From NCBI RefSeq assembly GCF_003206575.1, contig NZ_PZJO01000001.1:497720-561719 (forward strand): DNA of 64,000 nt, given 5' to 3'. The DNA is from Salinicola endophyticus (GTDB lineage Bacteria; Pseudomonadota; Gammaproteobacteria; Pseudomonadales; Halomonadaceae). The translations under genes and the position numbers were made by a program. The notes beneath the pieces are model-generated. The model worked only from the letters and a program-made list of their open reading frames with translations, was not told the DNA's origin and searched no databases. This document shows positions 47,847 to 56,363 of the stretch, in pieces (positions within the stretch are counted from its first letter, which is position 1; every line of letters starts with the position of its first letter).

Positions 47847-49127
47847 TCAGGCCAACAGGCGCAGACACTGCCCCAGGTGGTAGAGCGAAAAGCCGCTTTC
47901 GTAGGCCGCACTCCATAGCCCGCGCCCGCGCACGGCGCGGTAGGACTTGAGTGGTAGCGGCAGCATGCTGTCGTCGCCACGGCTGAGATACTCGGCGAAG
48001 CCCTCGCCCACCACCGTGCCGGTGGTGTTGCCACGGCCGTTGTAGCCGCAGGCGGCGACGATCCCGGGCAGCGGTTCGAACAGGCGCAGCGTGTGATCCG
48101 GGGTGAAGGCGACGCGGCCGCTCCAGGTGCACTCCCACTCGACCGGGCCCAGCTCGGGGAAGTAGTGGCCGGCGATGCGATCGGCCCAGCTCTTCAGGTA
48201 GACCCGTGGCCGCCCTTCGCCACGCCCCAGGCTGCCCAGCACCAGCCGCCCGGCGGCATCGCGGCGAATGCTCGAGAGCACCGTGCGGGTATCCCAGGCG
48301 CCCTGGCGCTCGGGCAGGATCGCATCCGCCGCGGCCCCGGAGAGTGGGCGCGAGGCGACCTGCATATAGTGGCCGGCGAAGAAGTGCTGGCGCGTCTGGT
48401 TCCAGCTGTCCTGGGCGTAGGCATTGGTGGCGATCACCACCCGATCGGCGGTGACACTGCCGCGGGGGGTGCTCAGGCGCCAGCCGTCACCCTCGCGCTG
48501 TATGCTCGACACCGGGCTGTGGGTAAATAGCCGGGTGCCCTGGGCCTGGGCGACGCGGGCCAGCCCACGGGTGTACTCGGCGGGGTTGATCGTACCGGCA
48601 CGGCGGTCGCACAGCGCGGCGCGAATGCGCCGGGTCCCGGTGAGCCGTTCGCACGCCTCGCCTTCGATCAACTCGACCGGTGCCCCGCGTGCGACGAGCT
48701 GGTCCCGCCGCCGGGCCAGCTCGTCGCAGCCCTTGGCGTTGTGACCCAGGTGCAGGGTCCCGGTGCGCGTAGGATGACACTGGATACCATGGCGTTCGAT
48801 CAGTGCGAACACCTTGGCCGGGGCGCCGCCGAGTACCCGGTTGGCGCGCTCGCCGTCGGCCTCGCCGAGCGCCTTGACGATATCGTCCGGCGGCACCCAC
48901 AGGCCGGCGTTGACCAACCCGACGTTGCGTCCGGACCCCCCGGTGGGAATATCCCCCGCCTCCAGCACGCACACCTCGGTGCCGCCGGCGCTCAGATGCA
49001 GCGCTGTGGAGAGACCGGTGATCCCGCCGCCGACGACGCACACGCGGGTGCGCAACGCGGTGTCCAGCGTCTCGGTGACGGGCGCCGGCTCCTGCGCACC
49101 CTGGGTCCATAGACATTGCTCTTGCAT
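47847..49127 (-). CDS. amaA: L-pipecolate oxidase AmaA (FAD-dependent)
   Basis: 426 residues. Dinucleotide-binding VCVVGGGITGLSTALHL near the N-terminus, then GGSGRNVGLVNAG, RRAGTINPAEYTRGLA and the C-terminal YESGFSLYHLGQCLR, which I recognise as P. putida AmaA features. It oxidises L-pipecolate to piperideine-6-carboxylate in lysine catabolism. GAGGAG lies before ATG 49127. The frame continues upstream but into the transporter gene. amaB, the next enzyme, lies 1.7 kb upstream on the same strand. Confidence 0.88.
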   Translation of the reverse strand: MQEQCLWTQGAQEPAPVTETLDTALRTRVCVVGGGITGLSTALHLSAGGTEVCVLEAGDIPTGGSGRNVGLVNAGLWVPPDDIVKALGEADGERANRVLGGAPAKVFALIERHGIQCHPTRTGTLHLGHNAKGCDELARRRDQLVARGAPVELIEGEACERLTGTRRIRAALCDRRAGTINPAEYTRGLARVAQAQGTRLFTHSPVSSIQREGDGWRLSTPRGSVTADRVVIATNAYAQDSWNQTRQHFFAGHYMQVASRPLSGAAADAILPERQGAWDTRTVLSSIRRDAAGRLVLGSLGRGEGRPRVYLKSWADRIAGHYFPELGPVEWECTWSGRVAFTPDHTLRLFEPLPGIVAACGYNGRGNTTGTVVGEGFAEYLSRGDDSMLPLPLKSYRAVRGRGLWSAAYESGFSLYHLGQCLRLLA

Positions 49128-49255
49128 GACCGCTCCTCGCCTGAACGCTTGTCGCTCGCTGCTTTCCGCCTGACTCACGGGGACACGGCCACTGTCACGC
49201 TGGTCATGCCCCGTTTTTCCCCTCTCTCGACCACCACCGATCGCGCCTTGCCCGC

Positions 49256-50719
49256 TCAGGCGTCCGCCGGCGCCGCACTCCCGGACGACGACGCTACCCG
49301 GCCCGCCTGAGTGGCCTGGCGCGCTGGCGCGGACTCCCGCGGGACAAAGCAGCCGAGCAGCGCCCACAGCAGGCCGAACAGCGGCGACAGCCAGCAGGCA
49401 AAGGCGAAAGGCGCATAGAGCAGGGTGGGCACGCCGGTGGTGGCGGCGACGAAACTCCCGCCCATGTTCCACGGGATCAGCGGCGACAGCAGCGTGCCGT
49501 TGTCCTCGATGGTGCGTGACAGCACCGAGGTGCGGTAGCCCATCTGCCGGTACTGCCCGTGCAGTAGCCGCCCCGGCAGCACCAGGGTGGTATAGACGTC
49601 GCCAACCACGGTTCCCACCGAAGCGGTGGTGACCGAGCTGGTCAGCACCATGCTGAAGCGCCCGCGCATCAGCTTGGCCAGGTGCAGCATGATCGCATCG
49701 ATGGTGCCGTAGGCTTCGAGCATACCGGTGAAGCCGAGCGCGAACAGGGTCAGCGTCACCACCCAGGTCATCGACATCACGCCGCCTTTGGAAAGCAGCG
49801 TATCCATCGCCGCATTGCCGGTATCCGCGGCGTAGCCGTTCTGCATCACGCCGAAGACCGCCTGGACATCGCTGCCCTGCAGCAGTATCGCGATCACCCC
49901 GCCGAGCGCGGCGCCGCCGAAGATGGTGGGAAACGGCGGCATCTTGGCCATCGACAGCGAGACCACCACCAGCGGCGGAATCAGCGTGATCCAGCTCAGG
50001 GTGAAGTGCTCGGCCAGCGTGCGGCGCAGCGTGTCGATACTGCCGACATCGACCAGCTGATCGGCGTAACCGGCGCCGAGCCAGGCATAGATCAGCAGTG
50101 CCAGTGTCATTGCCGGCACCGTGGTCGCCATCATGCTCTTGATATGCGACCACAGGTCGGTCTCGCAGACCGCCGGCGTGAGGTTGGTGGTATCGGAGAG
50201 CGGCGACATCTTGTCACCGAAGAAGGCCCCGGAGACCAGCGCGCCCGCGGTCAGGTAGACCGGGATGCCGAGGCCGTGGCCGATCCCCATCAGCGCCAGG
50301 CCGACGGTACCCACCGTGCCCCAGGAGGTCCCCACGGCGAGCGAGATCAGCGAGCTGATCAGGCAGGTGGCGACCAGGAACATTCCCGGCGAGACCAGAT
50401 TGATCCCGTAATAGATCAGCGTCGGCACGGTCCCCGAGAGAATCCAGGTACCGATCAGCATACCCACCGCGAGCAGGATCAGGATCGCCGGCAGGCCGAG
50501 CTTGATCACCTGCAGCATCGACGCCTCCATGCGCGTCCAGGGGATGCCACGCAGACGCGCGAAGAGAGCGCAGATCAGGATGCCGCAGGCGAGCGGGATA
50601 TGCGGCGTGAAGTCGCCGAAGACGAAGAACTGCGTCATCAGCAGCGCCACCGTGAGCAGCAGCGGCGCCAGGGCCAGCGGCAGGCTGGGAATGCCGCCCA
50701 CGCGGACATTGTCACTCAT
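49256..50719 (-). CDS. NhaC-family Na+/H+ antiporter-type carrier
   Basis: 487 residues with about 11-12 helices. FGDKMSPLSDTTNLTPAV and GTSWGTVGTVGLALMGIG are NhaC signatures. It sits between amaA and amaB on the same strand, so it may move a lysine-pathway compound (lysine, pipecolate) rather than serve pH homeostasis; NhaC relatives include substrate/Na+ exchangers such as malate-lactate antiporters. GGGAGAAGG precedes the ATG. Family assignment is firm; substrate is inference. Confidence 0.88.
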   Translation of the reverse strand: MSDNVRVGGIPSLPLALAPLLLTVALLMTQFFVFGDFTPHIPLACGILICALFARLRGIPWTRMEASMLQVIKLGLPAILILLAVGMLIGTWILSGTVPTLIYYGINLVSPGMFLVATCLISSLISLAVGTSWGTVGTVGLALMGIGHGLGIPVYLTAGALVSGAFFGDKMSPLSDTTNLTPAVCETDLWSHIKSMMATTVPAMTLALLIYAWLGAGYADQLVDVGSIDTLRRTLAEHFTLSWITLIPPLVVVSLSMAKMPPFPTIFGGAALGGVIAILLQGSDVQAVFGVMQNGYAADTGNAAMDTLLSKGGVMSMTWVVTLTLFALGFTGMLEAYGTIDAIMLHLAKLMRGRFSMVLTSSVTTASVGTVVGDVYTTLVLPGRLLHGQYRQMGYRTSVLSRTIEDNGTLLSPLIPWNMGGSFVAATTGVPTLLYAPFAFACWLSPLFGLLWALLGCFVPRESAPARQATQAGRVASSSGSAAPADA

Positions 50720-50821
50720 CGACCTTCTCCCGGAGTTATTCTTGGAGCACGGATCGGGAATCGCGTCGGAGACGCGCCAGAAGGGGTGGGGCCGGGGCGC
50801 GGCGCGCGCCCCGGTGAGGCA

Positions 50822-52315
50822 TCAGTCGAACTTGATGCCCTGGGCCAGCGGCAGCTCGCGCGAGTAGTTGACGGTATTGGTCTGGCGGCGCATGTAGCTC
50901 TTCCAGACATCGGAGCCGGACTCACGTCCGCCACCGGTCTCCTTCTCGCCGCCGAAGGCACCGCCGATCTCGGCGCCGCTGGGGCCGATGTTGACGTTGG
51001 CGATGCCACAGTCGCTGCCCTGGTCGGAGACGAAGGCTTCGGCCTCGCGTACGTCGGTGGTGAAGATGCACGACGACAGTCCCTGCGGCACGTCGTTGTT
51101 GAGCGCCAGCGCCTGGTCGAAGTCGCGGTAGGTGAGCACATAGAGGATCGGCGCGAAGGTCTCGTGCTTGACCAGCTCGTCCTGCTCGGCGACCTCGACG
51201 ATCGCCGGCGAGACGTAGTAGCCATTGGGGTAGGTCTCGGCCAGTTGGCGCTCGCCGCCGAAGACCTTGGCCCCCTGCTGGCGTGCTTTCTCCAGCACCG
51301 ACTGCATCTGATCGAAGGCCTGGGCATCGATCAGCGGGCCGACCAGATGACCCTGCATCGGATCGCCGATGGTGACGTTGGCGTAGGCCTTCTTGATCCG
51401 CTCGACCACCTCGTCGCGCACCGACTCGTGGACGATCAGACGACGCAGGGTGGTGCAGCGCTGGCCAGCGGTGCCGACTGCCGAGAACAGAATGCCACGC
51501 ACGGCCATGTCGAGATCGGCGCTGGGGGCCAGGATCATGGCGTTGTTGCCGCCCAGTTCGAGAATGCTGCGGCCGAAGCGCGCGGCGACCCGGGGCGCGA
51601 CTTCACGCCCCATGCGGGTGCTGCCGGTGGCGCTGATCAGCGGCACCCGCGGATCGTCGGTGAGGGCTTCACCGGCCTCGCGCTCGCCGATGATCACCTG
51701 GCTCAGATCCTGCGGGGCGTCGTCACCGAAAGCCTGCATGGCACGCTCCAGCAGCGCCTGACAGGCAAGTGCACACAGCGGCGTCTTCTCGGAGGGCTTC
51801 CACAGCAGGCTGTTGCCGCACACCAGCGCCAGCGCGGCATTCCAGGCCCAGGGCGCGACCGGGAAGTTGAAGGCGGTGATCAGACCGATCGGCCCCAACG
51901 GATGCCAGCTCTCGCGCATGTGGTGGCCGGGGCGCTCGGAGGCGATGGTGAGACCGTAGAGCTGGCGCGACTGGCCCACGGCGAGATCGCAGATATCGAT
52001 CATCTCCTGGACCTCGCCCAGCCCCTCCTGCAGGATCTTGCCGCACTCCAGCGTGACCAGTGCCCCGAGATCCTCCTTGTGCTGGCGCAGCTGTTCGCCG
52101 AACAGCCGTACCAGCTCGCCGCGCCGCGGCGCCGGCACCTGACGCCAGGCGGCAAAGGCGCGCTCGGCACGATCGATGCGCGCGGTCACCGCCGCCGCGG
52201 ATTCGTTGCTGACCCGGCCCAGCTCGCCACCGTCGGTGGGCGAGGTGACCACATAGTCGCCCTCGCGGTAGGTCGAAGGCGCCACGCCGAGGCGTCCGAG
52301 GATCTCGTCGATCAT
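50822..52315 (-). CDS. amaB: L-piperideine-6-carboxylate / 2-aminoadipate-semialdehyde dehydrogenase AmaB
   Basis: 497 residues, ALDH7-type. FNFPVAPWAWNAALAL, the Glu in ILELGGNNAMIL, and catalytic Cys in GTAGQRCTTLRRL are visible; the C-terminal ETGGGRESGSDVWKSYMRR is the antiquitin/AmaB mark. It oxidises the semialdehyde to 2-aminoadipate using NAD. ATG 52315 begins MIDEILGRLG. It is divergent from the LysR regulator with an operator-like repeat between. Confidence 0.92.
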   Translation of the reverse strand: MIDEILGRLGVAPSTYREGDYVVTSPTDGGELGRVSNESAAAVTARIDRAERAFAAWRQVPAPRRGELVRLFGEQLRQHKEDLGALVTLECGKILQEGLGEVQEMIDICDLAVGQSRQLYGLTIASERPGHHMRESWHPLGPIGLITAFNFPVAPWAWNAALALVCGNSLLWKPSEKTPLCALACQALLERAMQAFGDDAPQDLSQVIIGEREAGEALTDDPRVPLISATGSTRMGREVAPRVAARFGRSILELGGNNAMILAPSADLDMAVRGILFSAVGTAGQRCTTLRRLIVHESVRDEVVERIKKAYANVTIGDPMQGHLVGPLIDAQAFDQMQSVLEKARQQGAKVFGGERQLAETYPNGYYVSPAIVEVAEQDELVKHETFAPILYVLTYRDFDQALALNNDVPQGLSSCIFTTDVREAEAFVSDQGSDCGIANVNIGPSGAEIGGAFGGEKETGGGRESGSDVWKSYMRRQTNTVNYSRELPLAQGIKFD

Positions 52316-52387
52316 GTTGTTCTCCTGCTGCCGGAACGAAATAAGGTGTCGCGGCAGTATTGCGCCGGGCATTGACGCGCCACAAAC

Positions 52388-52406
52388 GACGTTTTATACC
52401 AACGTC
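52388..52406. promoter_or_regulatory. LysR-type operator between amaB and the regulator
   Basis: GACGTT (52388-52393) and AACGTC (52401-52406) with a seven-base AT-rich spacer form an inverted repeat of LysR-box size in the 120-bp divergent gap, 30 bases before the regulator ATG. Confidence 0.45.
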
Positions 52407-52435
52407 ATTCCTTTTTTTCCTGCCAGCAGGCTGTC

Positions 52436-53368
52436 ATGAATCGTCGTCATCTCCCCACCCTCACCGCCATGCAGTGCTTCGAGGCCGCGGCACGCCATCT
52501 CAGCTTCACCCGCGCCGCCGACGAACTGAGCCTGACCCAGAGCGCCGTGAGCAAGCAGGTCGCCCAGCTCGAGGCGATTCTCGAGCACCCGCTGTTCCGC
52601 CGCGTCCGGCGCCGACTGCAGGTCACCCCGGAGGGGTCGCTCTATCTCACCGAGGTACGCAAGGTACTGGCCCAGGTGGAGATGTCGACCCGCTACATGC
52701 AGTCCTACGGCGGCGAGAGCGAGGTGCTCAACGTCACCACCCTGCCGACCTTCGGCGCGCGCTGGCTGGTGCCGCGTCTCAACGGCTTCCGCCTGCGGCA
52801 ACCCAGCGTCTATCTCAACATCGGTATCCGCACGCAGCCGTTCGATCTCGAACAGGAGCGAGTCGACGCCGCCTTCTTCTACGGTCGCGGCGTGTGGCCC
52901 AAGGCGGAGTGCATCCATATGCTCGACGAGGAGATGGTGGCGGTATGCGCGCCCTCGCTGGTGCCCACCGGCGGCTTCGACGACCCGCTCGCGCTCACCG
53001 GTCAGGTGCTGCTGCAGAGCGACTCGCGCCCGGAGGCGTGGCATGCCTGGTTCGCCGATCAGAAGCTCTACACCCAGCACAGCTACCACGGGCCGCGCTT
53101 CGATACCTTCGAGATGCTGCTGCGCGCGGCGCGGGTAGGCTGCGGGGTAGCGCTGGTGCCGCGGGTGCTCGCCGCCGAGGAGCTCGATCAGGGGCTGCTG
53201 GTGCAGGCCTGGCCCCACGCGCTTGCGAGCCGCGATGCCTATTACCTCGCCTATCCCGAACACAAGGGTGAGGTGGCCAAGGTGCGCGGCTTTCTCGACT
53301 GGATGCGCGAACATCGCGACCGCCCCACGCTGGGTCCGGTTCAAGAGTCCGCGCCAACTGAGCGCTAG
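52436..53368 (+). CDS. LysR-family regulator (GcvA-like), lysine-pathway candidate
   Basis: 310 residues. N-terminal helix-turn-helix in FTRAADELSLTQSAVSKQVA and GcvA-like start LPTLTAMQCFEAAARHLSF, followed by the periplasmic-binding-type effector domain (about 92-300). Its position, divergent from amaB and upstream of the aminotransferase and hglS, suggests it activates both sides. The effector is perhaps a lysine catabolite. Confidence 0.88.
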   Translation: MNRRHLPTLTAMQCFEAAARHLSFTRAADELSLTQSAVSKQVAQLEAILEHPLFRRVRRRLQVTPEGSLYLTEVRKVLAQVEMSTRYMQSYGGESEVLNVTTLPTFGARWLVPRLNGFRLRQPSVYLNIGIRTQPFDLEQERVDAAFFYGRGVWPKAECIHMLDEEMVAVCAPSLVPTGGFDDPLALTGQVLLQSDSRPEAWHAWFADQKLYTQHSYHGPRFDTFEMLLRAARVGCGVALVPRVLAAEELDQGLLVQAWPHALASRDAYYLAYPEHKGEVAKVRGFLDWMREHRDRPTLGPVQESAPTER

Positions 53369-53514
53369 GCGCCCGCCCCGCGCTGAGTCGATGTACGCTG
53401 GGCGAATCCAGAATTTTTGGAATGATACCGCGGCTTTTTTTCGTTTGAAGCGCCGCCTGCCGGGCTGCTTTGATGACCCCGAACCGTCATCGTCGCCACC
53501 GCAGGTAGCCGCCC

Positions 53515-54768
53515 ATGGAGTTTCCCCACGTCAGCCACGCCCTCGGGGTGGTGCACCCGATCTGTCTGGAGCGCGGCGCCAACGCCGAGGTCTGGGACGA
53601 GCAAGGCCAGCGCTATATCGACTTCATCGCCGGCATCGGCGTGCTCAACCTGGGTCACGGTCACCCCCGCGTCCTGACGGCCATCCAGGCGCAGTTGGGC
53701 AAGCTGACCCACTCGGCCTTCAACGCCCTGCCCCACCGCGGCTATCTCGATCTGGCCCAGGCGCTCGATGAGTTCGTGCCGGTCAGCTATCCCCTCAGCT
53801 GCATGCTCACCAACAGCGGCGCCGAGGCGACCGAGAACGCGCTCAAGCTCGCCCGCGCCCATACCGGTCGCACGGCGGTGATCGCCTTCGACGATGCCTT
53901 CCACGGGCGCACCCTGGCGGCGCTCAACCTGGGTGGCAAGGTCGCCCCCTACAAGCAGCGTCTGGGCAGCCTGCCCGGCCCGGTACATCACCTGCCGTTC
54001 CCGGGGCCGGACAGCGGGGTCGACGCCGCCACCGCCCTGGCCGCCCTGGAGCGGCTGTTCGCGGTCGAGGTCGACGCCGAGGAGGTCGCCGCGATCATCG
54101 TCGAACCGGTACAGGGCGAAGGCGGCTTCCGCCGGCTCTGCCCCGAGTTCGCCCGCCGCCTGCGAGAGCGCTGCCAGGCTCTCGGCATCCTGCTGATCTT
54201 CGACGAGATCCAGTCCGGCTTCGGGCGTACCGGGGCGCGCTTCGCGTTCTCGCAGCTGGAGGTCGAACCCGACCTGCTGCTGCTGGGCAAGAGCATGGCC
54301 GCGGGGCTGCCGCTGGCGGCGGTGGCGGGCCGCGCGGCGGTGATGAACGCCCTGCCCCGGGGCGGGCTGGGCGGCACCTACTCGGGTAACGCCCTGGCCT
54401 GCGCGGCAGCCCTGGCGGTGATCGAGGAGATGAGCGACAACCATCTGGCGCGCTGGTCACAGGCGATCGAGTCGCGCGTGCTGGCCCATCACCGCGAGTG
54501 GCAAGCCAGCGGCCGCCACCCCATGGTCGGCGCACTCACCGGGATCGGCGCAATGCGCGGCATCGTGCTCGAGGACACCCCCAACGCCAGTGGCGCTGAA
54601 CACCTGAGCGCGCTGCTCGCCGCGGCGCGCGAGCGCGGCCTGCTGCTGATGCCCAGCGGGCGCAAACGTAACGTGCTGCGCCTGCTGCCGCCGCTGACCA
54701 GCGAGCCCGAGATTCTCGATGAGGGCCTGACACGACTCGGCGAGGCTCTGGCCACGCTGCGCGCCTGA
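53515..54768 (+). CDS. class III aminotransferase (GabT type), probable 2-aminoadipate aminotransferase
   Basis: 417 residues, PLP enzyme. NSGAEATENALKLAR binds the cofactor phosphate, IFDEIQSGFGRTG holds the PLP-contacting Asp, and Lys is in LLLGKSMAAGLPL. Family members use omega-amino acids or ornithine-type donors. Context (amaB before, hglS after) points to 2-aminoadipate to 2-oxoadipate; that substrate is inferred. The 83-bp gap to hglS and shared strand suggest co-transcription. Confidence 0.85.
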   Translation: MEFPHVSHALGVVHPICLERGANAEVWDEQGQRYIDFIAGIGVLNLGHGHPRVLTAIQAQLGKLTHSAFNALPHRGYLDLAQALDEFVPVSYPLSCMLTNSGAEATENALKLARAHTGRTAVIAFDDAFHGRTLAALNLGGKVAPYKQRLGSLPGPVHHLPFPGPDSGVDAATALAALERLFAVEVDAEEVAAIIVEPVQGEGGFRRLCPEFARRLRERCQALGILLIFDEIQSGFGRTGARFAFSQLEVEPDLLLLGKSMAAGLPLAAVAGRAAVMNALPRGGLGGTYSGNALACAAALAVIEEMSDNHLARWSQAIESRVLAHHREWQASGRHPMVGALTGIGAMRGIVLEDTPNASGAEHLSALLAAARERGLLLMPSGRKRNVLRLLPPLTSEPEILDEGLTRLGEALATLRA

Positions 54769-54851
54769 GCGCGTCACGTCCACGTTTTCGCCCCGTTATC
54801 CCCTGACGCGCCGCCCCCCTTTGACGCACCCTCATACGCAGGAGACTTGCC

Positions 54852-56291
54852 ATGCCGTCTTTTCTCTCCCCCGACGCGATCCGCGACCGCTTCTCGCGCG
54901 CCATGTCGGCGATGTACCAGGCCGAGGTGCCCCAGTACGGCACGCTTCTCGAACTGGTCGAGACCGTCAACCGCGAGGCCCTCGAGGGCGACCCCGAGCT
55001 GGCTGCCAGACTCGAGGCCCACGATGACCTGGCGCGACTCGGTGTCGAGCGCCACGGCGCCATTCGCGTGGGCACAGCGGCAGAGCTGGCCGGCCTGCGC
55101 CGGCTGTTCGCGGTGATGGGCATGCAGCCGGTGGGCTACTACGATCTCGCCGCAGCGGGGGTGCCGGTCCATTCCACCGCCTTCCGTCCGGTGGACGATG
55201 CCGCGCTGGCGCGCAACCCCTTCCGTGTCTTCACCTCGTTGTTGCGCCTGGAGTTGATCGAGGATACCCAGCTGCGCGAGCGCGCCGCAGATATCCTCGC
55301 GTCACGCCAGATCTTCACCCCGGAGGCGCTGGCGCTGATCGAGCGCCACGAAGCCCAGGGCGGGCTGAGCGAAGAGGACGCCGAGCGCTTCGTCGCCGCC
55401 GCGCTGGAGACCTTCCGCTGGCACCGCGAGGCGACCGTCGACTGGCCCACCTATTGCGCCCTGCACGACCAGCACAGGCTGATCGCCGACGTGGTCTGCT
55501 TCCGCGGCCCGCATATCAATCACCTGACCCCGCGCACCCTCGACATCGACGCGGTTCAGCGCCGCATGCCGCAGGCCGGTATCACGCCCAAGGCGGTGAT
55601 CGAGGGTCCACCCCGGCGCGCCTGTCCGATTCTGCTGCGTCAGACCAGCTTCAAGGCGCTGGAGGAGGAGATTCGTTTCGCCGACCGCCAGCAGGGCTCG
55701 CACAGCGCGCGCTTCGGTGAGATCGAGCAGCGCGGCATGGCGCTGACACCGGCCGGCCGCGAGCGCTACGACCGCCTGCTGGCGACCGCCCGCGAGCGCA
55801 GCCAGGGCCTCGACAACGCCGCCCACCAGCAGGTGCTCGACGACGTCTTCTCGGCGTTTCCCGATGATGCCGCTCAGCTACGCCGCCACGGCCTGGCCTA
55901 CTTCGATTACCGGCTGACCCCGGCAGGCGAGGCGGTCAGAGAGGCGGCGGTGAGTGGGGAGAGAGCGGACCTGGCAGCCGTGGATCTGGCCACAGTGGAC
56001 CTGGAAGCAGCAATCGCCCGCGGCTGGGTCAGCGCCCAGCCGATCACCTACGAGGACTTCCTGCCGGTGAGTGCGGCCGGCATCTTCCAGTCCAACCTCG
56101 GCGATGCGCGCAGCGACGGCTACGCCGGCCACGCCAATCGTGACGACTTCGAGCAGGCGCTGGGGGCAGAGGTCATCGACGAGCTAGCGCTCTACGCCCG
56201 GCGCGAGGCGGCATCACGCCAGCGCGTGATGCACGCCCTGGGTCTCGACGCCCAGAGCACTGAGGGCGTCGGCTCAGCAGCGAGTGGCTGA
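54852..56291 (+). CDS. hglS: 2-oxoadipate dioxygenase/decarboxylase HglS (DUF1338/YdcJ)
   Basis: 479 residues. P. putida HglS holds Fe(II) with His70, His226 and Glu294; here the same residues appear at constant offset minus two as His68 (ERHGAIRVG), His224 (HINHLTPRTLDID) and Glu292 (FGEIEQRG). It converts 2-oxoadipate to D-2-hydroxyglutarate and CO2. GGAGA lies before the ATG. Residues 371-389 are a short Asp-Leu-Ala-type internal repeat (DLAAVDLATVDLEAA). The last codons fall inside a 31-bp DNA repeat, so the C-terminus may be recent. Confidence 0.92.
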   Translation: MPSFLSPDAIRDRFSRAMSAMYQAEVPQYGTLLELVETVNREALEGDPELAARLEAHDDLARLGVERHGAIRVGTAAELAGLRRLFAVMGMQPVGYYDLAAAGVPVHSTAFRPVDDAALARNPFRVFTSLLRLELIEDTQLRERAADILASRQIFTPEALALIERHEAQGGLSEEDAERFVAAALETFRWHREATVDWPTYCALHDQHRLIADVVCFRGPHINHLTPRTLDIDAVQRRMPQAGITPKAVIEGPPRRACPILLRQTSFKALEEEIRFADRQQGSHSARFGEIEQRGMALTPAGRERYDRLLATARERSQGLDNAAHQQVLDDVFSAFPDDAAQLRRHGLAYFDYRLTPAGEAVREAAVSGERADLAAVDLATVDLEAAIARGWVSAQPITYEDFLPVSAAGIFQSNLGDARSDGYAGHANRDDFEQALGAEVIDELALYARREAASRQRVMHALGLDAQSTEGVGSAASG

Positions 56292-56363
56292 GTAGGGCAC
56301 CGGCTCAGCAGCGGGTGGCTGAATAGGGCGTCGGCTCAGAAGCGGGTGGCTGAATAGGGCGCC
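56271..56363. repeat. 31-bp tandem repeat spanning the 3' ends of hglS and the DadA-like gene
   Basis: Three units (56271-56301, 56302-56332, 56333-56363), each beginning GGCTCAGMAGCG and containing GTGGCTGARTAGGGC, then the first bases of a fourth. Unit 1 encodes the last hglS codons and stop; unit 3 holds the last codons and stop of the DadA-like gene on the minus strand. It looks like stepwise duplication of the DadA-like 3' end. Confidence 0.8.

Noticed and set aside
47847-50153. Single 768-codon fusion of amaA with upstream sequence
   Set aside because: The extra 342 codons lie antisense-free but out of frame over the NhaC gene; a good ribosome-binding site and the family N-terminus are at 49127.
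49682-52375. 897-codon open frame on the plus strand opposite the NhaC and amaB genes
   Set aside because: It mirrors two clear genes on the other strand, is rich in Arg, Gln, Gly and His, and resembles no protein; long antisense frames are common at this G+C content.
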